A stretch of DNA of 55,950 nucleotides from Gammaproteobacteria bacterium (GCA_021773815.1 JAJFJS010000146.1:1-55950); one strand, 5' to 3'. Positions 8,958-20,033 are shown, counted from the first letter of the stretch. Program-made: numbers and translations. The notes: generated from the sequence alone by a model not told the origin.

Positions 8958-9554
8958 ATGAGTTCGATCTCTTACCATCCGTCTCGCTGCCGCCGGGTCG
9001 CCCGGTTAGCGGCGACATGGTGCGCGGTATTGTTATTCACATCACTGCCCGCTCATGCCATCGCCGACGGTACCGTCGGTTCCGAATATGCGGTCAAGGC
9101 GGCCATCATCTTCAAGATTGCGAAGTTTGTCTCGTGGCCGGAGCATGCATTCGCCAGCGAGAGCGAGCCGCTATTTATCTGCCTGCCGAAAGACGACCCG
9201 ATGACGGAGGCAATGTCCGCGCTGAGCGGCAAGAACGTTCACGGCAGAGTCCTGTCCGTACGGCATTTCGATTTCCCGACGACATTGCCCACAGGCTGCC
9301 AGGTCTTGTTCGTCAGCGAGCAGCCAGGCAATACGAAATTTACGCTGCTCAAATCCCTGGCGGAACAACCGGTTCTGACCGTCAGCGACGACACCCGGTT
9401 CGCACTTCATGGCGGCATCGTCACACTCGAAATCAAACAGAACCGGGTGCAGTTTGCGATCAATGTCGATGCCAGCGACAGCGCCGGACTGAGCATCAGC
9501 GCACAACTCCTGCAGTTGGCCAAAATCACCGGTAGCGGCAATAAATCGCGATGA
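8958..9554 (+). CDS. YfiR-family (DUF4154) periplasmic protein
   Basis: 198 residues with a signal peptide ending SLPAHA. The mature part reads [27 protein letters not shown], the [11 protein letters not shown] block, [20 protein letters not shown] and [29 protein letters not shown], all typical of DUF4154/YfiR. In Pseudomonas aeruginosa YfiR binds and represses the periplasmic domain of the diguanylate cyclase YfiN. Here only two mature cysteines are present, in FICLP and TGCQV. The second, functionally important pair of P. aeruginosa YfiR (C145/C152) has no counterpart. Start: ATG at 8958 is chosen, a GTG at 8940 is possible. Its stop overlaps the kinase start (ATGA). Confidence 0.88.
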   Translation: MSSISYHPSRCRRVARLAATWCAVLLFTSLPAHAIADGTVGSEYAVKAAIIFKIAKFVSWPEHAFASESEPLFICLPKDDPMTEAMSALSGKNVHGRVLSVRHFDFPTTLPTGCQVLFVSEQPGNTKFTLLKSLAEQPVLTVSDDTRFALHGGIVTLEIKQNRVQFAINVDASDSAGLSISAQLLQLAKITGSGNKSR

Positions 9555-12382
9555 AGGGTTTTGCCGACATACCCATTGCCAAGAAGCTCGTCAGCATCAT
9601 GCTGGCGACGACGGTTGCGGCACTGCTGATCGCATCGATCATGCAGGCGGCCACGGAAGGCATTGCCTATCGTGAGGATATCGTTCAGAACCTGTCAACG
9701 ATCGCGGACGTGATCGGCGCGAACAGCTCCGCCGCGATCACCTTCGACGACCAGCAACTTGCCAACCAGGTACTCCGATCCCTGAAGGCCGAGCCGAGCA
9801 TTCTGGCCGGACACATTTTCGACATCGACGGCAACCTGATGGCCACTTTTACCGCCGCGGGCAATGAAGCCTCTGACGCCGGAGATTCCGGCAACGCGGA
9901 TCTGGCGCGCCTGCAGGCCTGGCTGGCAGACGGCAAGCCGGTTCGCTCATTTGAAGGCCTGAAAAAGATCGACATTGTCCAGCCGATCATTTTCGACCGC
10001 GAACGAATCGGTTATGTGCATTTGCAGGCCACGCTCAGCCCGCTCGTACAGACGCTGCAGCGTTTTGCTCTGATGGCGGGTATCACGATTCTGATCGCCA
10101 TCCTGGTCGCCTACCTCGTCTCCTTCCGCCTGCAGGCGCTGGTTTCACGCCCGATCCTGGCGCTCGTCGACCTGATGCGCCGCGTGACCAGGGAAAATGA
10201 CTTCTCCCTGCGCGCCGAGAAAACGGGCGAGGACGAGGTTGGCAGCCTGATCGACGGTTTCAACACCATGTTGCAGCAGATCGCGGAGCGCGACCACCGG
10301 CTCAGCGAAGGACGTCGGGAGATCGACAATCAGGCCCGTCGGCTGGCCAGCGCCAACAGCAAGCTGAAGGGCGCGATTGCCGATTCGAACGCAGCAAAGG
10401 AAACGGCCGAGAAAGCCAGTCTGGCCAAAAGCGAGTTTCTGGCACGCATGAGCCATGAGATTCGCACCCCGATGAACGGCGTTCTCGGCATGACTGAGCT
10501 GATGCTCAACTCCGAGCTGTCGGACAAACAGCGTCACTTCGCGAAGACCATCCAGAGCTCCGCTGACTCACTGCTGGATATCATCAACGATATCCTGGAC
10601 TTCTCGAAAATCGAGGCGGGCAAGCTCGAGCTCGAAAAGGCCGAGTTCGATCTGCGTAACGTTGTCGAAAGCGTTTCCGAACTGCTTTCCGTGCGCGCAC
10701 AAGGCAAAGGACTGGAGTTCCTGTGCGACATCGATCCGCAGACCGAAACCAGCGTGTGCGGCGATCCGACCAGGCTGCGACAGATCCTGATCAACCTGAT
10801 CGGTAATGCGATCAAATTCACCGAGAGTGGCGAAATTGTCGTCCGCGTGCGGGAAGACGGGCACGAGGACAGCAATCCGCGTTATCGGTTCGAAATTAGT
10901 GACACGGGAATCGGCATCAAGCCGGAGAACCGGGACCTGATATTCGAGCTGTTCTCGCAGGAGGACGGCAGTACGACCCGTCGTTACGGCGGCACCGGCC
11001 TGGGTCTGGCCATTTGCCGGCAACTCGTGGAACTGATGGGCGGCGAGGTCGGCGTCGACAGCGAGCCCGGCCGGGGAACGACGTTCTGGTTCACGGCCGT
11101 CTTCGGCACGGGATCAAAAACCTGGCAGGAACAAACGCTCTCCGACCTCGAGGATCCGGGATCCTTGCGCATACTGATCGTCGATGACAACGCCACGAAT
11201 CGCGAGATCCTGCTGCACCTGATGGCAGCCTGGGGCATCCCGGCCGACGCCGCCGTGGATGGGCCGGAGGCGCTGCGGCAGCTCAACGATGCAGTCATTG
11301 CGAAGTCACCGTATGCCCTCGCCATACTCGACTGGCACATGCCGAAAATGGACGGCCTGATGCTGGCGCGGAAAATCAGCTCGAACCCGATGATCGCCGA
11401 TACGAAACTGATCATGCTGACTTCTGCCGCCGCCGAAGACGGCGGCCGGGCCATGGACGAAGCCGGAATCGCGGCACACATGAATAAACCGGCACGGCCG
11501 GCACTGCTGCGCCAATGTATGGCGCGGGTACTCGGCAACAACCAGCCGGACAAAGTCCGCCCCCGCGACAACGCCGACAAGGAACCCCAAAAACGCTTCA
11601 TCGACGGCCATATCCTGCTGGTCGAAGACAACCCCGTCAATCGGGAAGTCGCCACGAGCATGCTCAATGCGATGCAATGCCGAGTGGATGTCGTCGGCAA
11701 CGGTGCGGAAGCCGTCGCGATCATACGCAGAGAACATTTTGACCTGGTGCTGATGGATTGCGAAATGCCCGTCATGGACGGTTATGCCGCTACCCAGGCC
11801 ATTCGAGAATGGGAGTCGGACATACCTGACCACGAACGCATGCCGATCGTGGCATTGACGGCGCACGTGCTGCCGGAGGACCGGCAGCGCTGCATCGAAG
11901 CCGGCATGGACGATTACCTGAGCAAACCGTTCAGCATGAACGAATTGCGAAATTTATTGGGCCGCTGGCTGCCCGCCGGACTCCACGATGAAGAAACACC
12001 GTACGAGCCGGACGCGACGATCTGCAGCTCAACCGGCTCGATCAGACGCGATGCACTCGAGGCGATTGGCGCTCTCGACCCTAACCACGGCAAGGAACTG
12101 GCAGGCCGGGTGATCGACGTCTATATGGAAAGCTCCGCGGAGCTGATCGAGACCATCTCCGATGCCCTGTCGCGGGGCGACCGAGAGAAGATCCGTACCT
12201 CCGCGCATGCACTCAAGTCCAGCAGCGGCAATGTCGGGGCTGATCGGCTCGTGGAAATCTGCCGGGAAATGGAGATCGCGGCGCGCGATGACGAGCTTCA
12301 TGACATGCCGGAACGGCTGACCGCCGTCCAACACGAATACACCCAGGTGCTCAACGCATTACAGCACTGGAGCCGGAATTGA
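9551..12382 (+). CDS. CHASE8-HAMP hybrid sensor histidine kinase with two receivers and HPt
   Basis: 943 residues. Order: TM1 (13-31), a periplasmic CHASE8-like domain (about 33-170; [38 protein letters not shown]), TM2 (172-193), HAMP (194-246), HisKA with phosphoacceptor H302 ([11 protein letters not shown]), HATPase ([24 protein letters not shown]), receiver 1 (D594), receiver 2 (D736 in [10 protein letters not shown]) and HPt with H886 (SAHALKSS). All phosphorelay residues are intact. The sensor part is the kind found in YfiN/TpbB, where it normally drives a GGDEF domain, but here it drives a BarA-type kinase. The gene overlaps both neighbours by 4 and 0-3 nt. The likely control is inhibition or activation by the YfiR protein encoded just upstream, and the likely output is the REC protein downstream. 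Confidence 0.93.
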   Translation: MKGFADIPIAKKLVSIMLATTVAALLIASIMQAATEGIAYREDIVQNLSTIADVIGANSSAAITFDDQQLANQVLRSLKAEPSILAGHIFDIDGNLMATFTAAGNEASDAGDSGNADLARLQAWLADGKPVRSFEGLKKIDIVQPIIFDRERIGYVHLQATLSPLVQTLQRFALMAGITILIAILVAYLVSFRLQALVSRPILALVDLMRRVTRENDFSLRAEKTGEDEVGSLIDGFNTMLQQIAERDHRLSEGRREIDNQARRLASANSKLKGAIADSNAAKETAEKASLAKSEFLARMSHEIRTPMNGVLGMTELMLNSELSDKQRHFAKTIQSSADSLLDIINDILDFSKIEAGKLELEKAEFDLRNVVESVSELLSVRAQGKGLEFLCDIDPQTETSVCGDPTRLRQILINLIGNAIKFTESGEIVVRVREDGHEDSNPRYRFEISDTGIGIKPENRDLIFELFSQEDGSTTRRYGGTGLGLAICRQLVELMGGEVGVDSEPGRGTTFWFTAVFGTGSKTWQEQTLSDLEDPGSLRILIVDDNATNREILLHLMAAWGIPADAAVDGPEALRQLNDAVIAKSPYALAILDWHMPKMDGLMLARKISSNPMIADTKLIMLTSAAAEDGGRAMDEAGIAAHMNKPARPALLRQCMARVLGNNQPDKVRPRDNADKEPQKRFIDGHILLVEDNPVNREVATSMLNAMQCRVDVVGNGAEAVAIIRREHFDLVLMDCEMPVMDGYAATQAIREWESDIPDHERMPIVALTAHVLPEDRQRCIEAGMDDYLSKPFSMNELRNLLGRWLPAGLHDEETPYEPDATICSSTGSIRRDALEAIGALDPNHGKELAGRVIDVYMESSAELIETISDALSRGDREKIRTSAHALKSSSGNVGADRLVEICREMEIAARDDELHDMPERLTAVQHEYTQVLNALQHWSRN

Positions 12383-12384
12383 GC

Positions 12385-14505
12385 ATGGAACGCGCTCAAC
12401 ACGGCGGCGATGACCTGATCCTGGTGGTTGATGACGATCCGACACTGCGGATGCTCGCGCGTGCGACACTTGAGAAGGCGGGATTCCGCGTCGAGGAAGC
12501 CGAAGACGGCGAGCAGGCACTCAGAAAATTTATTCGACATCATCCGGCCGTTATCATGATGGATGTCGAGATGCCGAAGCTGAATGGCTACGAAGCCTGC
12601 AAGCGCATCCGCGAGGATGCCGTCGGCGCGCACGTGCCGGTCCTGATGGTCACGGGCCTCGAGGACATCGAATCCGTGAACCGCGCCTATTCCGCCGGCG
12701 CAACCGACTTCCTGTCCAAGCCGATCAACTGGTCGCTGATCTCACACCGCGTCCGCTACGTGCTCCGTGCCAGCCGGACCTATCAGGAACTTCGTACCAG
12801 CGAGGCAAAGAACAACGCCCTGCTGAACGCCATGCCCGACACGCTGTTCGTCATCCGCAGGAACGGTGACATTGTCAATTTCCTTGCCGGAAACGAAGCG
12901 GCAACGCTGCCAGAACCACGCGGCGACCAGCTCAATATCCGGCAATATCTTCCGCAGGCCGTCGCAGAGAAATGGTTCGATTCCGTCACCAGAGTCATGC
13001 GCGACGGCAAGGCACAGCAATGCGAGTTCTCCCTCACTAATGAGACCCAGCAGTACCACTATGAATTGCAGATGGTGCCCTATCTCAACGACCTGACACT
13101 GGCGATCGTGCGCGAAATCACCGACCGCAAGCGCAGCGAAGAGGAAGTACACCGCCTGGCCTATTTCGATACCCTGACCGGCCTGCCGAACCGGCAGTTG
13201 TTCCACGAGCAGCTGTCAAAGGCGATCAAACGTGCTGAGAAGAGCGGTACGAAAGTCGCCGCCCTGTATGTCGACCTCGATAACTTCAAGCGCATCAATG
13301 ACACGCTCGGCCACAGCTTTGGCGATGTGGTACTGAAGACGATCGCAAACCGGCTCGACTCCTGCATTCGCGCCGACGATTGCGTTACCCGCGCCGATTC
13401 CAACAATGATGAAATACGCCTTGCCCGACTCGGTGGTGATGAGTTCGTCGCCATCCTGCAGGATCTTGAATCGGAGGAGGACGCGGTCCTCGTCGCGGAT
13501 CGCATTCGGCAGGAACTGACGAAACCCGTCGAACATCTCGGACACGAGTTCGTCGTGACGTCGAGCATCGGCGTATCTCTATATCCGCATGATGGCGCGG
13601 ATATCGATACCCTGCTGAAAAACGCCGATGTCGCGATGTACCAGGCGAAAAGTGCGGGGCGCAACAGCGTCCGCTTCTACTCGGGCACGATGAGCCTGAG
13701 ATCTCTTGAACGACTCGAGCTGGAAAACGGTTTGCGCTATGCGATCCAGCGAAACGAATTGTCACTCCACTACCAACCGAAGATACACCTGGAAACTGGC
13801 GAATTTTTCGGCGTTGAAGCTTTGCTGCGCTGGGAGCATCCGGAACGCGGCGACATTCCTCCGTCTCAATTTATCCCGCTGGCCGAAGAATGCGGCCTGA
13901 TATCGACACTCGGCGAATGGGTGCTCGATCAGGCATGCCGACAGGCAAAAAAGTGGCAGGACCGCTATCAGCGCAATATCAATATCGCCGTCAATGTCTC
14001 AAGCCAGCAGTTCTTTAATGCCGACTTCGCCGACATCGTGCTCAAAAAGGTATTCGATGCGGGCATCAGTCCCAGCAGTCTGCAACTCGAGTTGACGGAA
14101 TCGATCCTGATGAATGACGTCATCGAAACGATCGCCATCCTCAACAAGCTGAAAAAAGCCGGCACGTCGCTTGCCATGGACGATGTCGGCACCGGCTATT
14201 CATCACTCAGCTACCTGAATCGCCTGCCTCTGGATACGCTGAAAATCGACCGCACGTTCGTCATGGACCTGGAGACAAATCGCGAAAACGCCGCTATCTG
14301 CGCGGCCATCATCGCCATGGCGCATAACCTGGATCTGCTGGTCGTCGCGGAAGGCGTCGAAACCGAGGCACAAAAAGCCTACCTGCTAAGCCACCATTGC
14401 GATCAGATTCAGGGCTACCTGATCAGCAAGCCGCTACCCGCCGAGCAGCTGGAGAACGCGTTTCTCGCCACGGCGGAAATGCCGTCGCCCGTGCCGGGCG
14501 CCTGA
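12385..14505 (+). CDS. REC-PAS-GGDEF-EAL cyclic-di-GMP turnover protein
   Basis: 706 residues: receiver domain with acceptor D60 (MMDVEMPKLNGYEAC) and VVDDDP acidic pocket; a PAS-like domain (about 130-255, NALLNAMPDTLFVIRRNGDIV); GGDEF (G350-F354 RLGGDEF, with YVDLDNFKRINDTLGH); and EAL (E478 in VEALLRW, plus NVSSQQF, LELTESILM, DDVGTGYSSLSYL, LKIDRTFV, AEGVE). Both catalytic sites look intact, so synthesis, hydrolysis or both are possible. The region between the RADD motif (329-332) and GGDEF carries about 12 extra residues, and no product-inhibition RxxD is at the usual spacing. The start ATG at 12385 follows GGA by about 7 nt; the kinase stop is 2 nt before it. It is the inferred phosphorelay output. 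Confidence 0.93.
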   Translation: MERAQHGGDDLILVVDDDPTLRMLARATLEKAGFRVEEAEDGEQALRKFIRHHPAVIMMDVEMPKLNGYEACKRIREDAVGAHVPVLMVTGLEDIESVNRAYSAGATDFLSKPINWSLISHRVRYVLRASRTYQELRTSEAKNNALLNAMPDTLFVIRRNGDIVNFLAGNEAATLPEPRGDQLNIRQYLPQAVAEKWFDSVTRVMRDGKAQQCEFSLTNETQQYHYELQMVPYLNDLTLAIVREITDRKRSEEEVHRLAYFDTLTGLPNRQLFHEQLSKAIKRAEKSGTKVAALYVDLDNFKRINDTLGHSFGDVVLKTIANRLDSCIRADDCVTRADSNNDEIRLARLGGDEFVAILQDLESEEDAVLVADRIRQELTKPVEHLGHEFVVTSSIGVSLYPHDGADIDTLLKNADVAMYQAKSAGRNSVRFYSGTMSLRSLERLELENGLRYAIQRNELSLHYQPKIHLETGEFFGVEALLRWEHPERGDIPPSQFIPLAEECGLISTLGEWVLDQACRQAKKWQDRYQRNINIAVNVSSQQFFNADFADIVLKKVFDAGISPSSLQLELTESILMNDVIETIAILNKLKKAGTSLAMDDVGTGYSSLSYLNRLPLDTLKIDRTFVMDLETNRENAAICAAIIAMAHNLDLLVVAEGVETEAQKAYLLSHHCDQIQGYLISKPLPAEQLENAFLATAEMPSPVPGA

Positions 14506-14703
14506 TCACAGCCTGGTCGCCGATTCACCCTGGTACGCGCACCTGACCCCGTGCGCGGACCAAAGGACAATGCGCAACGGCACGATTGTGCCGGCCGTTT
14601 GACCGCGCCTGGATCAGGCCATCATCGCCGCAAGCTAACAGCCGTCGAGAACGACAGCGAGCCCGACGCCACATTGGCCGGTTTGCGGCATTGAACTCGA
14701 CAG

Positions 14704-14726
14704 ACAGGGCCTGTTCGATGCCCTGT
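14704..14726. terminator. Short inverted repeat between convergent genes
   Basis: ACAGGGC (14704-14710) and GCCCTGT (14720-14726) form a 7-bp stem with a 9-nt loop, touching the stop codon of the FKBP gene. No T-tract follows on either strand, so this is at best a weak or Rho-assisted terminator. The rest of the 220-nt gap from 14506 shows nothing else I can support. Confidence 0.3.
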
Positions 14727-15415
14727 TAGTTGACGACCTCAATCAGTTCGACCTCGAACGTCAGCGCCGCACCGCCCGGAATGGCGCCGCTGCCCCGACT
14801 ACCATAGGCGAGATCGGACGGACACGTGATCTTGCTCTTGCCGCCTTCCTTCATCAGCGGAATCGCCTCGCGCCAACAGGGAATGACGCTGCTCAGTGAC
14901 GACGTGAAGGGCTGGCCGCGCTCGACCGAGCTGTCGAACACCGTACCGTCGCGCAGCGTGCCGTGATAATGCGCCGTCACGGTCGAGTCCGGCGTCGGCG
15001 AGGCACCCTCGCCCGCGTTGAGTTCCTTGATCACCAGGCCGGAATCGGTGGTGATCGCCCCGTCCTCGGCCGACATCTGGCCGATATAGGCCGAAGCCGC
15101 CGTCGCCTCGCCCTCCGCCTGCGCCAGCATCCTCTGCTGTGCCATCTCATTGAGCTTCTGACCGTAAATCGCATCGTCGAGCGCCACCGTCTGGTCGACC
15201 AGCGCATCGTGCATGCCGCGCTCGACCACCGCAAGTTCCTCGGCCGACAGGCTCAGTGGCGTGAGGTTCTCATTCAGCTGCGTACCGAATACCGTGCCCA
15301 GGTAGTAAAAAACCTTCTGCTCTTCGGTTGCGAACCCGTCGTCCGCCGCCTGCGTCACCAAACTCACGAATAACAGAACCCCCAGCCCGATGGCTGCCGC
15401 CGAACGATACGTCAT
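14726..15415 (-). CDS. Periplasmic FKBP-type peptidyl-prolyl isomerase (FkpA/Mip-like)
   Basis: 229 residues with a signal peptide (cleavage near TQAAD). A helical N-terminal dimerisation segment (about 25-130; FYYLGTVFGTQL, ALDDAIYGQKLNEMAQQRMLAQAEG) is followed by a C-terminal FKBP domain (VTAHYHGTLRDGTVFDSS, IPLMKEGGKSKITCPSDLAYGSRG, IPGGAALTFEVELIEV). It catalyses proline isomerisation on exported proteins. Two cysteines sit in the FKBP core (VIPCW and ITCPS) where human-type FKBPs have Gly and Pro; I recall this pair in related bacterial FKBPs, and it could form a periplasmic disulfide. The ATG at 15415 is preferred (GGAG 6 nt upstream) to one at 15448. Confidence 0.9.
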   Translation of the reverse strand: MTYRSAAAIGLGVLLFVSLVTQAADDGFATEEQKVFYYLGTVFGTQLNENLTPLSLSAEELAVVERGMHDALVDQTVALDDAIYGQKLNEMAQQRMLAQAEGEATAASAYIGQMSAEDGAITTDSGLVIKELNAGEGASPTPDSTVTAHYHGTLRDGTVFDSSVERGQPFTSSLSSVIPCWREAIPLMKEGGKSKITCPSDLAYGSRGSGAIPGGAALTFEVELIEVVN

Positions 15416-15456
15416 GCTGATCTCCTGACAGGAACGATAGTGGTGCAAAGCGCTTG

Positions 15457-15486
15457 ATTATACGCAGAAACCCCGCGGCCGCTTCA
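15457..15486 (-). promoter_or_regulatory. Candidate promoter of the FKBP gene
   Basis: Minus-strand TATAAT at 15462-15457 is an exact -10 match 42 nt before the FKBP start codon. An 18-nt spacer leads to TGAAGC (15486-15481), a poor -35. The position is good; the -35 is weak. Confidence 0.42.
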
Positions 15487-15619
15487 CGCCAGCGCCGGCC
15501 GCGACCCAGGCTTCCGGTGCCCGGTCACCTGCCGAACGCGAGCCTCGGTGCAGGAAAATTCGAAAACGGCACCGGGATTGCATCAAACTCGGGGGCGTTC
15601 GTCCACCAACTCCACACGG

Positions 15620-15661
15620 CCAAAATCAAAACGCCCCCTTACGGGGGCGTTTTGATTTTGG
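15620..15661 (-). terminator. Strong palindromic intrinsic terminator after tRNA-Ser
   Basis: A perfect 19-bp inverted repeat: arm 15620-15638 and arm 15643-15661 with a TTAC loop. The inner part is GC-rich (CGCCCCC/GGGGGCG) and the outer part is AT-rich, so both strands end in a T-rich run (TTTTGATTTTGG). It can therefore act in both directions. Its outer three positions overlap the encoded CCA end of tRNA-Ser, so the outer stem and the mature tRNA 3' end are alternative structures. Confidence 0.88.
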
Positions 15662-15749
15662 CGGAGGGAGAGGGATTCGAACCCCCGTGCGGCTTACGCC
15701 ACCCACTGATTTCGAGTCAGGGCCGTTTGGCCAACTCCGGCATCCCTCC
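15659..15749 (-). tRNA. tRNA-Ser (anticodon CGA)
   Basis: 91 nt including an encoded CCA. Acceptor arms GGAGGGA/TCCCTCC pair fully, the discriminator base is G, and the anticodon stem CTGA/TCAG encloses the loop CTCGAAA, giving anticodon CGA (reads UCG). A long variable arm (GTGGGTGGCGTAAGCCGCAC region) and the T-arm GGGGGTTCGAATCCC are typical of class II tRNA-Ser. A -10 lies just upstream and the strong palindromic terminator follows immediately. Confidence 0.97.
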
Positions 15750-15760
15750 GTGGTGCGCCG

Positions 15761-15766
15761 ATTATA
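15761..15766 (-). promoter_or_regulatory. -10 box of the tRNA-Ser gene
   Basis: Minus-strand TATAAT exactly, 11 nt before the mature tRNA 5' end, which is right for a start a few nt ahead of the tRNA. No good -35 was recognised. Confidence 0.5.
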
Positions 15767-15805
15767 GTGATTTCCGTCGCGACGGCCAGTTCGAATTGCC
15801 GCGGC

Positions 15806-16144
15806 TCAGGCGGCGGGATCACGCCGGGTCGTATCGTAGGCCTCGAGGACCGCGAGGAACGACCCGGGTTGGCTCAGACAGGCATTGTTCACCGCATCGC
15901 CGTCGGCAGAGCAACCGGACGCCGGTGCGCCGGCCTGCAGCCCCTCGGAATTCTTTTCCAGATGATAGAAGCGAAACCACTGGCCCACGGCCAGCGACGA
16001 GCCGGTATTACGTTCAGTGAATCCCCGGTAAGCATCATAGCGGTCGTAAATCAGTCGCACCTCGCGCGGGTCGATTCCGGCGTCGCGACACATATCCAGC
16101 CAACGTCCCTGCATATCCTGATTCTTCCCAAGGTCTTTTTTCAT
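15806..16144 (-). CDS. Hypothetical 112-residue protein
   Basis: I do not recognise a family. The protein is charged and soluble, without a signal peptide or membrane segment: MKKDLGKNQDMQGRWLDMC, then DPREVRLIYDRYDAYRGF, VGQWFRFYHLEKN and a Cys/Gly/Ala-rich middle, ending LAVLEAYDTTRRDPAA. Composition looks like a real protein rather than a shadow frame (mixed hydrophobic spacing, tyrosines and aspartates) and no better frame overlaps it. There is no clear ribosome binding site before the ATG. It stands alone between tRNA-Ser and an AT-rich island, transcribed toward the tRNA. Confidence 0.5.
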   Translation of the reverse strand: MKKDLGKNQDMQGRWLDMCRDAGIDPREVRLIYDRYDAYRGFTERNTGSSLAVGQWFRFYHLEKNSEGLQAGAPASGCSADGDAVNNACLSQPGSFLAVLEAYDTTRRDPAA

Positions 16145-16257
16145 TTGGTCAGTCGTCCGACCGGCCCAAACGGCCCGATCGGCATTCCCGGGCGCCAGCC
16201 TACACCAATCATCCCGGACCGCCCGAACGCGTTCGAACGTGCTCCGACCGGCGAGTT

Positions 16258-16320
16258 TTCTATAAATTATGTAATAAAGATACCATTAGACATTGTTTTT
16301 ATTAGATTTTTACATAAAGG
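16258..16320. promoter_or_regulatory. AT-rich island, likely divergent promoter region
   Basis: About 60 nt of strongly AT-rich DNA (for example TAAATTATGTAATAAAGAT and TTGTTTTTATTAGATTTTTA) in a GC-rich genome, between the 112-residue gene (minus) and mltF (plus). It contains several -10-like stretches on both strands (TTACATAAT on the minus strand, TTTACATAAA on the plus). A separate exact TATAAT on the plus strand lies at 16370-16375, 8 nt before the mltF ATG. Confidence 0.4.
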
Positions 16321-16382
16321 CGCCAGATAAATACGTGTCTCGCACCATGGCAACTCGACCACCGATGACTATAATTTGCCCT

Positions 16383-17870
16383 ATGTCTGCCTGCACACAT
16401 GCGGGCCGCCGCCCGATCCTCACGAGAGGCCGAACCCGGGTGGGGTTCATGATCGTTTGCACGGTGCTGATTTCAACCTGTGCCCAGCCGCCGAGCCTGC
16501 TCGACGAAGTCCGGGCGCTCGGCGAACTCAGGGTCATCACCCGGAATAGTCCGACGACTTATTACACCGGTTCGAACGGTCCCGAGGGTCCCGACTACGA
16601 CCTGATCCGGGGTTTCGCCAAATACATCGGGGTCAAGCTGAATCTGGAAACGAGCGCGCGGTTTTCCGACCTGATCCCGGCGGTCGAAACCGGTCGCGTA
16701 CACGTGGCGGCCGCCGGGTTGACCGTGACGCCTGACCGCGCCCGGCGGGTCGATTTCGGGCCGCCAATTCAGGGTGTGCAACAGCTTGTGATTTACAAAC
16801 TCGGGACCGGCCGACCGCGCAGCATCGACGACCTGCTCGGCAGCAAGGTCGAGGTCATCTCCGGCTCGAGCTATGTCGATACGCTCAAGGACGCCCAGCG
16901 GATCCGGCCCGACCTGGTCTGGACCGAGAATCCGCATGCCGATCTCGCCGAACTGCTGGTGGCCGTTGCCGATCAGGAGATCGAATACACGATTGCCGAT
17001 TCGACGCTGTTCAAGGTCTACCGCAACTTCGTGCCGGAGATCCGCGTCGGGTTCGAGATCAGGATGGGCGATTCACTGGCGTGGGCATTTCCCAAGCGCC
17101 ACGACCGGAGCCTGATCGAACGCGCCGAAGCCTACCTCGAACACATCCAGAAAAACGGCGACTATGAAAAGATCATGGAGCGCTACTACGGCCACACCAA
17201 GCGTTTCGACTACGTCGGCACGCGAACCCTGCTGCGAGATTACCGCCGCCGCCTGCCGCGCTACCGGGAAATGTTCGAGGCGACCGGTCACGCGACGGGC
17301 GTCGACTGGCGATTGCTGGCCGCCATCGGCTACCAGGAATCGCATTGGAAACCATCCGCCGTATCGCCGACCGGCGTTCGCGGCATCATGATGCTGACGG
17401 CACGCACGGCCCGGGTGATGGGCGTCGAGGATCGAACGGATCCACTGGAGAGCATTCGCGGCGGCGCCGAATACCTGGTGCGGATCAAGGCGCGGATACC
17501 CGACACGATTGCCGAGCCGGACCGGACCTGGTTCGCGCTGGCCGCCTATAACGTCGGCCTCGGTCATTTACAGGATGCGCGCGATATCGCCAAACAGGTC
17601 GGCGCCGACCCGAACTCGTGGATCGATGTGCGCAATAGCCTGAAACGACTCGCGCAGCAAAACTGGTACTCGCAGACCAGGCACGGTTATGCCAGGGGCT
17701 GGGAACCGGTGCTGTACGTCGAAAATATCCGCAACTATTACGACATCCTGGTCTGGCTGACGAAACAGGAAGAGATTCCGGTCGAACCGAACGAACCGGT
17801 GCCGCCGACGGTCGCCGACCGCACCCCGCCGCCCGCCGCTGCCGGTCCGCTGCCGCTGCCGGTCACCTGA
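16383..17870 (+). CDS. mltF: Membrane-bound lytic murein transglycosylase F
   Basis: 495 residues (E. coli MltF about 518). A basic N-terminus and hydrophobic stretch end at the lipobox-like LISTC, so it is probably an outer-membrane lipoprotein. An ABC-type solute-binding-like regulatory domain follows (about 45-275: ELRVITRNSPTTYY, GPDYDLIRGFAKYIGVKL, GLTVTPDRARRVDFGP), then the SLT catalytic domain with E319 in IGYQESHWKPSAVSPTGVRGIMMLT and AAYNVGLGH. It cleaves the MurNAc-GlcNAc bond to give 1,6-anhydro ends. The ATG at 16383 is chosen because it gives a charged n-region before the lipobox; earlier ATGs at 16293, 16347 and 16365 lie at or before the TATAAT at 16370. The C-terminal tail is Pro-rich. 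Confidence 0.93.
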   Translation: MSACTHAGRRPILTRGRTRVGFMIVCTVLISTCAQPPSLLDEVRALGELRVITRNSPTTYYTGSNGPEGPDYDLIRGFAKYIGVKLNLETSARFSDLIPAVETGRVHVAAAGLTVTPDRARRVDFGPPIQGVQQLVIYKLGTGRPRSIDDLLGSKVEVISGSSYVDTLKDAQRIRPDLVWTENPHADLAELLVAVADQEIEYTIADSTLFKVYRNFVPEIRVGFEIRMGDSLAWAFPKRHDRSLIERAEAYLEHIQKNGDYEKIMERYYGHTKRFDYVGTRTLLRDYRRRLPRYREMFEATGHATGVDWRLLAAIGYQESHWKPSAVSPTGVRGIMMLTARTARVMGVEDRTDPLESIRGGAEYLVRIKARIPDTIAEPDRTWFALAAYNVGLGHLQDARDIAKQVGADPNSWIDVRNSLKRLAQQNWYSQTRHGYARGWEPVLYVENIRNYYDILVWLTKQEEIPVEPNEPVPPTVADRTPPPAAAGPLPLPVT

Positions 17871-17936
17871 TCCCCGCAAGCGACCGGGTTTTGTCGACCA
17901 GCGCTTCACGCGCGGCCGCCTGCCGGCACCGCCGGC

Positions 17937-20029
<2,093 letters not shown>

Positions 20030-20033
<4 letters not shown>

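Noticed and set aside
15454-16020. A 188-residue plus-strand reading frame across tRNA-Ser
   Set aside because: It contains the GEGFEPPCG-type peptide that is the well-known product of reading antisense through tRNA-Ser; it also overlaps the terminator.
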